From: Triangularia verruculosa
Lineage: Eukaryota > Ascomycota > Sordariomycetes > Sordariales > Podosporaceae
Reading direction: 5' to 3'
NCBI GenBank assembly: GCA_033296885.1
Contig: MU863900.1
Location: 186,001-250,000, forward strand
DNA length: 64,000 nucleotides
In this document: positions 56,973 to 64,000 of the stretch, piece after piece
Layout of the letters: each line of letters opens with the position of its first letter
Numbering within the stretch: the first letter of the stretch is position 1
The notes under the pieces: generated by a model
The model's input: only the letters and a program-made list of their open reading frames with translations
What the model was told of the DNA's origin: nothing
Database searches by the model: none
Made by a program: the position numbers and the translations under genes

Positions 56973-57382
56973 GTCTCCAGACTGGCAGCTATGGAAGACA
57001 GTATGTCGGCCCCTTTCTCTCGGAAGAAGAATGCTAAGCTGTTGAGAAATTTGGTAACCGGCGGGGTTTTGTGATTGTTTCATGTCAAAAAAGGTGCAGA
57101 AAAAAAAGTAAGGCGACCTGGTCTTGGCTTGCAGCTGTCGCACAGTTCGGCGGTTCGCCCAGTGGTTCGCCCTGGGGCAGTGTTGACAGCCTTGCAAAGG
57201 CGGAATTGCGGTGAAACCACGATAGAGCGGAAGAAAAAAATGCTTGCTCTACTTTTTTCCGGGCTCTTAGAAGCTTCACAGGCTCGGATCTGCTTCCAGA
57301 CAATCCTTACCGCGTTTCGAGTGTCATACTGATTTCGAGCTATAGATCGACTCCTCTTTGGCTCCGGTATTTTCTAGCAAGA
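56973..57382. other. Divergent promoter between the NLR and SNF2-RING genes
   Basis: About 410 bases upstream of both start codons. An in-frame extension of the NLR to 57197 is open but lacks a family-like sequence, so I left it out. Confidence 0.5.
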
Positions 57383-60300
57383 ATGGACGGGCCAGCCGCG
57401 ACCGCATTCGGAATTGGTCCACATGAGATGTATGTTACCTGGGTACCTACCCACCCCTAACTGCCGGCCAGTAGGTGGGCACAACTTGAAACGATAGACC
57501 ATCGTTATTCAGGACATGTGGGCTCTGAGAGACGGTTGGTAAACAGGTATTTCAGAGACGATTGTTGACACTAAGACGCAGATTGGCAGACGCAAGTCCT
57601 TCAACCTTTCCTCACTGGGATGAAATCTGTGAAGAAAGTGATCTCCCGTTGGCTTTGCCCATCATCAGTGAAGTCTTTGACAATGCCAATGAGGCACCTC
57701 TGACAGAACTCACTGAACTGGGTCAGGCATGGGCCCACATGGAGGATTGGGCCACCTCCTGTGGCCTTCAATTCCACTCTTCGGCTGAGATGATGGCAGA
57801 GGAAACGACGGAGGCTGGAGGAGTACAGTTCTGCTGCTATGGCACAGTGAGTAGGCACCAGATATGGGGTGCTTGCCTGCCCGACTTACGTTTCTCTACC
57901 AGATCTGCCAGACGGAGGTCAAGCTAGTCGGCAAAATGCTTGATCATTTGAACGAGCTCGACAGCAACGGCCAGAGTATCCAGTCGTTCAATGTCGTAGA
58001 GCATGAGACATATTTTATGCTCAAGTTCCCGCATTCGAACCTTCTCTTTGCCCAAGTCAACCAAGCTTTGTCACCTGCCCTCGCGTCTCTTACACAGTTA
58101 GAATCTGTCGAGGTAAAAGCATTCGTTGATACAGAACGTATCCGAGCACTCACTCGCAAGGCACATACCCCTGGGCAGGCCAAAGCACGTGTAGACATCA
58201 ATGTTTACGGATCGGTTGCAGATGCCAATGCGGTGGGTGTTGGCCTCAGCCGCGCCAAAATGTATCTCCAGGATCCGGAGCACGGTATGGATAATATTGA
58301 GTACATGAATCCTCAACTGATTCATTTCCCTGGATTTGAGGAGCCTACCGTAATCGACAAGCCCCTAGGTATGGATACCGAAAAGAACAAGGACATGCGT
58401 CGTGTCCGAGAGCAGCGTGATCGTTTTGACACGGCATTGTCACGAATATACGGCGACCTCCAGCGATACCGAAAATTGACGAGAATTGATGGCACCCAAA
58501 ATCAAAAGTTGCTTACTAGTCTATACCCGTCCGTTCACCCTCCATCTCCCCCTCCATCTTGTGTTGCCCAACGCTAAAAACCCCCAAAGCCACCAAGAAG
58601 CAGCTCTTAACTTCATGACGCAAAGGGAATTCGGCCCTGTCCCTGAGGAGTTTTCCCTGTGGACGTGTGAAACGAGCTCCTTTGCGAAGACAACCTTGTA
58701 AGTCTTCCTATTTCTTTTCATTCCGTACCTATGAGTGCCTCCGGCTGATGCATCATGTCCACCTACCTTATCATAGCTACCGCCACAAGTTGACAGGTAT
58801 GGAGCTTCACGGCGAGCAGCCATCTGAATGCGGCGGCGGCATTCTGGCCGACGAAACAGGAATGGGGAAGACGTTGAACATACTCGCTCTGGCCACGTTG
58901 ACATCGGCAGAGGCCTTTCAATGGTCCAAAGCAGAGGCCGACAGCCCGAGAATATCCCGCTCCAAGGCAACACTCATTATGGTGCCTTCAACACGTAGGT
59001 CGCCCCTTGTCTTCAAGAAAGACCATGAGCCATACTGATATTGTCTTTCCCAGTCATCATGAATTCGTGGTTCGCCGAGATTACAAAGTCCGTATTACCT
59101 TGCTTAAAGGTCATATTGTAGTATATGTGTGCCCCGCTGACCAGACATCGTGCCTACCAGACATCTCGACAACTCTCTTCGAATCACCAGATACTATGGG
59201 AAAGAGCGAGACGTGGATTCCCAGACCTACTTGGACAGCGACCTGGTATTCACAACCTACCATACAGTCGCTGCGAGTTTGAAGAAGAAAGACACCAGCG
59301 CCCTGTTTCGTACTGAATGGTTCAGGGTTGTTCTTGATGAAGGTCTCGTCTATCCCTGTGCCATCTCAGGACGTGAAACTTTAGCTAACATGGTCTCGCT
59401 CAACAGCACATTTGATCAAGCGCCGCGAGACAAGATTGTTTCAAGCAGCAAGCCAAATCCTGGCAAACTTCAGATGGTGCTTGACAGCAACACCAATCCA
59501 GAATCGACTGGAAGAACTTGGTTCCCTTATTGCCTTCTTGCGAATCGATCAGTTAGAGAACCACAACGTCTTCAAAAACAAGATAGTGACACCATTTTCA
59601 TTTTCCTCCGACACGAGCATGGAATTAGCGCTGCGACAATTCACAACGCTCCTAGATGCGATATGTCTGAGGAGACCAAAGCACATGCTGAACCTTCCCG
59701 AAATCAAGGAACGGCCTCGCTACATCACACTGTCGGAAGATGAAAGGCAGCGATACGACGAGACCTTGGAGGAGATGACACATTGGATCAAAGAGAAGGC
59801 CAGTAGACGTAAGGACCGGCAGGATCATTTTGGCATTTTCCAAGCCCAGCTCCAGCTCCGCCTGGTCTGCAACCATGGGACGTTTCAGAAGCCCTTCAAG
59901 CGCTACGGCCGGCGAGATAGACGACTGGAGCGAGAAGATTTCCTGTGCGCGCTGGGAGCAAGTGCTGATGTCGACTGTTCGGCGTGCGGGATAACCATGC
60001 CTACCTTCGACGCTTTAGAACCACAGTTTCGCCGTTCTGATCATGACTGCGGACACGTCATTTGTCAGGACTGTGTTCAACCTCAGTCCAAGTCGTGTCC
60101 GTTCTGCTACCATGCTGCAAGCCACAGGGCGGTAGCGGCGGCCCAGGGGTGCCGTGTTAGCAGCGGAGAACAACGTACGGACGATTATTTCCACCGGGTT
60201 GGACTTTCATCCAAGATGGACGCGCTGATGAAGGATCTTCAAGAGAGTCCAGGAGATACGAAAAGGTGCGTCAAGGCATTTCATCTGTCCCAGACTTGGA

Positions 60301-60879
60301 GACTGGAGCAGTTGTTATCTGACGCTTCGGCCTAATACAGTATCGTATTTTCGTGCTGGACCAGAACGCTGGATTTAGTTTCACGACACCTCAGCGAGCG
60401 AAATGTACGGCATAAGAGGATCGACGGGAGACAGACTCTTGTGGAAAGGCAGGGCAACATGGATCTGTTCATGGCTGAAGGGGGCATTCCGGTACTCCTC
60501 ATGAGTACTGGTGTCGGTGCAAACGGGTACACTCATACCTACCGAAGGGCTTCTCTTGAGTTCGGTATGCTAACAACATTCCTCCCAGACTTAACCTTAC
60601 GGCGGCAAATCATGTGTATATCCTCGAGCCCCAATGGAACCCAAGTGTCGAGAGCCAAGCAGTGGGCCGCGTGGCGCGTCTGGGCCAGAAAAAGGGCGTC
60701 TTGGTAACGAGATATCTGATTCGTGGAACAGTCGAGATTGTAAGCTCTGCCTAATTTCCTTCACTGTTTCAAGCCACGATTCCGAGCTTACTAACGCGAT
60801 GCTAAAATATCACTAGCAAATGCACGCACAACAACGAGACAAGACCAAGCTCGCAGAAATGGGATGGGGTGGAAGATGA
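57383..60879 (+). CDS. SNF2-family ATPase with embedded RING finger (Rad5/HLTF-like)
   Basis: Eleven exons proposed: 57383..57442, 57556..57846, 57903..58528, 58590..58697, 58777..58994, 59054..59087, 59161..59342, 59407..60265, 60341..60526, 60589..60739 and 60817..60879, for 925 residues. The first exon is tentative (weak GTACCT donor); the others restore family sequence at each junction. Walker A is in LADETGMGKT (K393), the DEAH box is rebuilt across intron 7 (VVLDEAHLIKRRE), and TATPIQNRLEELG and QLQLRLVCNHGT follow. A C3HC4 RING (CSAC...CGHVICQDC...CPFC) lies between the helicase halves. The C-terminal half has LLMSTGVGANG and the variant GRVARLGQKK in place of R(I)HRxGQ. Such enzymes remodel DNA-protein complexes in post-replication repair; this fungal subgroup is uncharacterised. 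Confidence 0.85.
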
Positions 60880-61030
60880 GCCAAAGATGATGGTGGGATG
60901 TGAAATTGTTGAAAACAGATACACAGGCAACGGCTATCGTTCCGGGCTCTCAATGCTTTGATTCAAAAATACAAGTGGTATTACACCTTCTGAATTATTT
61001 AGTTACAACTGACGCAAACCCGCAAGTTTC

Positions 61031-62277
61031 TTACCACTTGCCGGGCTTTCCCTTCTTGGTGCCGTTCTTGAGAGCCTCCTGCACGCCGTAGTAGGCGGGG
61101 TGCTTGCTCCAGTCCTCAAACCAAAGAAGGGGAGCACCCTCGCCGGGGAAGACATAAGGCACCCAGCTGAAGGGGTCATAGAAATCCCAGATGGTGATAC
61201 CGATGCAGCCCTTGACTTGGACGCAAGCGCCGACAGCCTGTTGAATATATGTGTTAGAGTAAATGGCACCATGAAAAGACCGGAGGAAGCAACAAAAATA
61301 AGGCAGATAGCGAGTTCACATACGTTCTTGTAAGCCTCCTTCTGCTGAGCAAGGTTGGTCGCGCTGGCGGGCATCTGCAGGCGGATATCCAGCTCGGTGA
61401 GAGCAACCTCGACGCCGAGCTTGGTGAAGCCCTGGATGGCGTCGATGTGCTGATCGAGGGTGGGGGCTTGTTCGGCGATCAAGTGAGCCTGGAGACCGAC
61501 ACCGTCGATTCTGATCTTGGCCTTCTGGAGCATCTTGACGATACGCTGGGTGCCCTCGGTCTTGGCGTGAGGCCACTCGAGGTTGTAGTCGTTGTAATAC
61601 AGCTTGGCCTTGGGGTCGACCTTGGCGGCGGTGGCGAAGGCGAGCTTGATGTACTCCTCGCCGAGCACGTTGTAGAAGACGGACTTGCGGTAGCTTCCGT
61701 CCTCCTCAAGGGCCTCGTTCACAACGTCCCAGGCGTAGCACTGGCCCTTCCAAGCCTTGGCAACGCGGGTGACATGGTTGACGATGACGGCACGGAGCTC
61801 GTCCTTGGTCCAGTCGGTCTTGGCCTCAACCCAGGGGGCGAGCTGCGAGTGCCAGACAAGAGCGTGGCAGCGGAGGTATTTGCCGTGCTTCTTGGCGAGG
61901 GAGGTGACAATGTTGCCCTCGGTGTAGTTGAAGACGCCCTGCTGAGGTTCGGTGAAGAGCCACTGTTGTTCCAGTTAGATTGCCTTTCTGGTGGCTTTCT
62001 ACAGAGATGAGCGACGTACCTTCTGACCGTTGGTAGGTGTGGTCTGGCCGAACTCGTCCGACTTCCACATGATCTGGTCATACTTGGGATACTGAGCCTT
62101 ATAGCCCTCCCGCTCACGGAAACCGGGAGAGTCAGTGGCGGCACCGAAGTACTTGAGACCGGCCTCTTTGGCGTAGGTGTTGAGACCCTTCTCCTTGTGG
62201 CCCTTGCCGGGAGTGGGAGTGGCGAATGCCAGAGGCAGCGCCGAGAGGAGGAGCGAGGCAGCAGTGGGAAGATGCAT
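61031..62277 (-). CDS. Secreted GH10 endo-beta-1,4-xylanase
   Basis: Exons 62277..62020, 61962..61324 and 61237..61031, with introns of 57 and 86 nt in phase 0, give 367 residues. A signal peptide (LLLSALPLAFA) and a short Lys/Gly-rich propeptide-like stretch precede the TIM-barrel. The acid/base Glu169 lies in WDVVNEALEE and the nucleophile Glu276 in ALTELDIR, both as in GH10. Substrate-site WHSQLAPWV and the C-terminal GITIWDFYDPFSW are present. There is no CBM. It cleaves internal xylan bonds during plant-biomass degradation. It converges on the SNF2-RING gene with about 150 bases between stops. Confidence 0.96.
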
Positions 62278-62676
62278 CTTGTCTTGTTGGGGTGGCGGTC
62301 CTTGGGGAGAGAAAGGATGGAGGAGAAGAAAGAATGTCGAGATGGCACGGGTCAGGAAGCCTCTTTATGGACGGAGATCAAGCTGTCGAGCCATGGAGCT
62401 GGAATCATGGGCCAACATGGTGGTCCACACTGCTGCCCTCCACCAGCCCAGTCAATGGAACTCTGGACATCGATCCGAGTGCTATGGTCCCTTGCGGGCT
62501 CGACGGATGCGACCTCGCCTCCCCTCTACCGGGAACGCGTTCCACACATCATCAGGGCGGCATGTAGATGTTACCTAACACGGTCGGTACGGGACTTCGG
62601 GGCCGTACTCCGAGCCGGACTCTTGGGGCCTGGGCTCCGGGGGCCTGGTCATTTCGGGATGGCGAAAAACCTACGA

Positions 62677-62683
62677 TTCAGCC
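62677..62683 (-). promoter_or_regulatory. Candidate XlnR/Xyr1-type site GGCTGAA
   Basis: It fits GGCTRRR, known for xylanase regulators, about 400 bases before the xylanase ATG. CreA-like CCGGGG words lie close by. The motif is short, so chance is likely enough to keep confidence low. Confidence 0.3.
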
Positions 62684-63304
62684 GGGGCGAAGTGGTGAGT
62701 ACATTGGAACAAGGTCGTGATCTCCGCTGAAGCGTGCCGTACGACATGAGAAGCGAACGGGTGTGGTCGAAAGGTCACTGGCTTCCAATGCTAGCGCCCC
62801 AATGACCACGGTTGAGCGGCCGGGTAAATGCGAGATGCAACGGTTTGCGAATTTTGCCGTTCGAACGGCGAGGCTTGGCAGAGCGGTCGACGGCACCGGG
62901 GGCGACGGGGAACATGTTTATTTCCACGTTGCTGGAGCTGATGGGAGGTCTTGGCCACCTCGGATGGATAATTAAAACTGCAGGAACATGTGCTACCACC
63001 AGGAGAACGTCTGTCGACCGTCCATGTGGTGAACATTGTTTCCAGGGGCTTGTTCACGATCCCCTCACTGCGACCTTGGCTGTTCTGGGCAAAAGGCGGA
63101 GACCCCGGAACCCCAGATGGGGAAGACGCACTAGAAGTTGGAGAATGTCGCATTCTCCCCAACATGCAGGATGCGGGGAGAGCAAGGTGTTTCGGTGAGC
63201 ATCTCGGTGTGCTCGGTCAGAGACATGGAGACTCGGAGCTGGAAAAATGTTATCGTTATCAGAAAGGGGCCTTTATCGATAAGATCAAAAGTGATCGTTA
63301 TTCC

Positions 63305-63328
63305 ATGACATCATCATGGTGATGTCAT
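63305..63328. repeat. CRE-like inverted repeat
   Basis: Arms ATGACATCA and TGATGTCAT are perfect 9-bp complements with a 6-bp spacer, about 290 bases before the ATG at 63618. Each arm is one base from the bZIP site TGACGTCA. Confidence 0.7.
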
Positions 63329-63359
63329 TGCTCCAAAAGTCAACCAAGGACTCGCCGGG

Positions 63360-63364
63360 CCAAT
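63360..63364 (+). promoter_or_regulatory. CCAAT box
   Basis: It lies about 255 bases before the ATG of the mitochondrial-protein gene. HAP-type CCAAT complexes commonly act on such genes in fungi. Confidence 0.35.
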
Positions 63365-63617
63365 CAGGGCACCCGATGCCGCCGCCGTCGACGAGCTTCC
63401 AGTAGAAACGTCATGATCCGGCTCGCGCCGGTGGCCTCTCTCCTTTAAAGATTCCGCGGTTCTTTCTCTGGAAGTTGAACCAAACAAGCAACAGAAGAAC
63501 AAGCAACAACAAACCACCACAACCTCCCATCCTCTACGAAAAGGAGTTTACCTTCTCTATCTCAATCATCCCCTCCAGTCATCACCGCGAAGAAGAAAAC
63601 AAACAGACAGCGCAGCC

Positions 63618-64000
63618 ATGTCCTCCAGGCTTTCCACCCGCATTGTACCCCGCGCGACTCGCGTGGCTCGCACCACCAGATCTCACCCTCGTCGTTTCCA
63701 GTCCACAGCCTCTTCGACCACACAGGCCGCAGCCAATGCCGCTCCCAGCGGGTCAAGCCACTTCGCTTCCGGCGTGGCTGGCGGTATCGCCGGCGCCGCC
63801 CTGCTCTATGGCATCTACACCATGACACCCTCGGGCAAAATGATGAAGACGATGAACACAACCATCAAGGAGACCAACAAGAAATATGAGCAGCTCGCTG
63901 CCACTCTCAAGAAGAAGACCCCCTCGACCGACGAGGCTCTTGGAAAGGTCAAGGAGGTCTGCTACTCGTATGCTGTTTGGGTGCCAGGAGGTCGTCAATA
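63618..64000 (+). CDS. Mitochondrial single-pass membrane protein, 3'-truncated by the window edge
   Basis: The frame from the ATG at 63618 stays open to the end (127 codons). Residues 1-35 are Arg/Ser/Thr-rich with no acidic residue (MSSRLSTRIVPRATRVARTT, ending RRFQST), a clear mitochondrial presequence. A Gly/Ala-rich membrane helix follows (VAGGIAGAALLYGIYTM), then a Lys-rich helix with coiled-coil character (KETNKKYEQLAATLKKK). It resembles conserved ascomycete mitochondrial membrane proteins of unknown function. An intron may begin near the window end, which I cannot judge. Confidence 0.75.
   Translation, partial: MSSRLSTRIVPRATRVARTTRSHPRRFQSTASSTTQAAANAAPSGSSHFASGVAGGIAGAALLYGIYTMTPSGKMMKTMNTTIKETNKKYEQLAATLKKKTPSTDEALGKVKEVCYSYAVWVPGGRQ

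Larger units (their letters stand above)
62278..63617. other. Divergent promoter region of xylanase and mitochondrial-protein genes
   Basis: About 1.34 kb. Candidate sites include an XlnR-type GGCTGAA on the minus strand at 62677-62683, a CATAAAG-type TATA substitute near 62363, GATA motifs near 63250-63285, a CRE-like inverted repeat at 63305-63328 and CCAAT at 63360. No coding sequence is supported. Confidence 0.55.

Overview
The window is nuclear DNA from a filamentous ascomycete fungus, most likely a sordariomycete; I infer the class but cannot prove the genus. Introns are short (about 55-130 nt, one of 247 nt) with CTRAC-like branch sites. Genes sit on both strands with long gene-poor gaps, and the gene content is typical of such fungi: a HET-type NLR, a BIM1-like copper protein, a GH10 xylanase, a BBE/GOOX-type oxidase, a class I P450-type gene and a Doa10 ligase. 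I see no transposons, no RIP-like AT-rich blocks, no rRNA and no convincing tRNA. Exon joins below were worked out by eye from splice signals, frame and protein continuity.

Layout. 0-3.1 kb: the 3' part of a DUF8004-like gene converges on a mitochondrial BolA gene. 3.1-14 kb: two secreted products, a subtilase and a repeat-rich acidic/aliphatic protein, each separated by 2-3 kb of non-coding DNA. 14-23 kb: a membrane protein, an EXPERA/EBP-like protein, a small GPI-tailed protein, a BIM1-like copper-binding protein and, divergent from it, a ferric/cupric reductase. The last two look like a metal-acquisition pair and share an intergenic region with a copper-response-like site. 23-25.3 kb: arginyl-tRNA synthetase with two candidate starts, for mitochondria and cytosol. 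25.3-33 kb: a large gap, then a P450 with a long C-terminal tail and a bicovalent-flavin oxidase. 34-45.6 kb: a 1264-residue Ala/Ser-repeat coiled-coil protein divergent from intronless Doa10/Ssm4. 46-47.6 kb: a TDT-family transporter whose reading frame is broken at one or two homopolymers. 49.6-60.9 kb: a compact trio resembling a cell-death or immunity locus, made of a HeLo-like/pseudokinase/trypsin-like fusion, a NACHT NLR with C-terminal C2H2 fingers, and a Rad5-like SNF2-RING helicase. 61-64 kb: a GH10 xylanase and the 5' part of a small mitochondrial membrane protein.

How genes may work together (inference): the reductase would reduce Cu(II)/Fe(III) while the GPI-anchored BIM1-like protein captures copper. 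Subtilase and xylanase act outside the cell on protein and hemicellulose. The fusion protein beside the NLR is the best candidate for an undescribed system: a membrane-targeting domain, a dead kinase and an apparently intact serine-protease triad in one chain.
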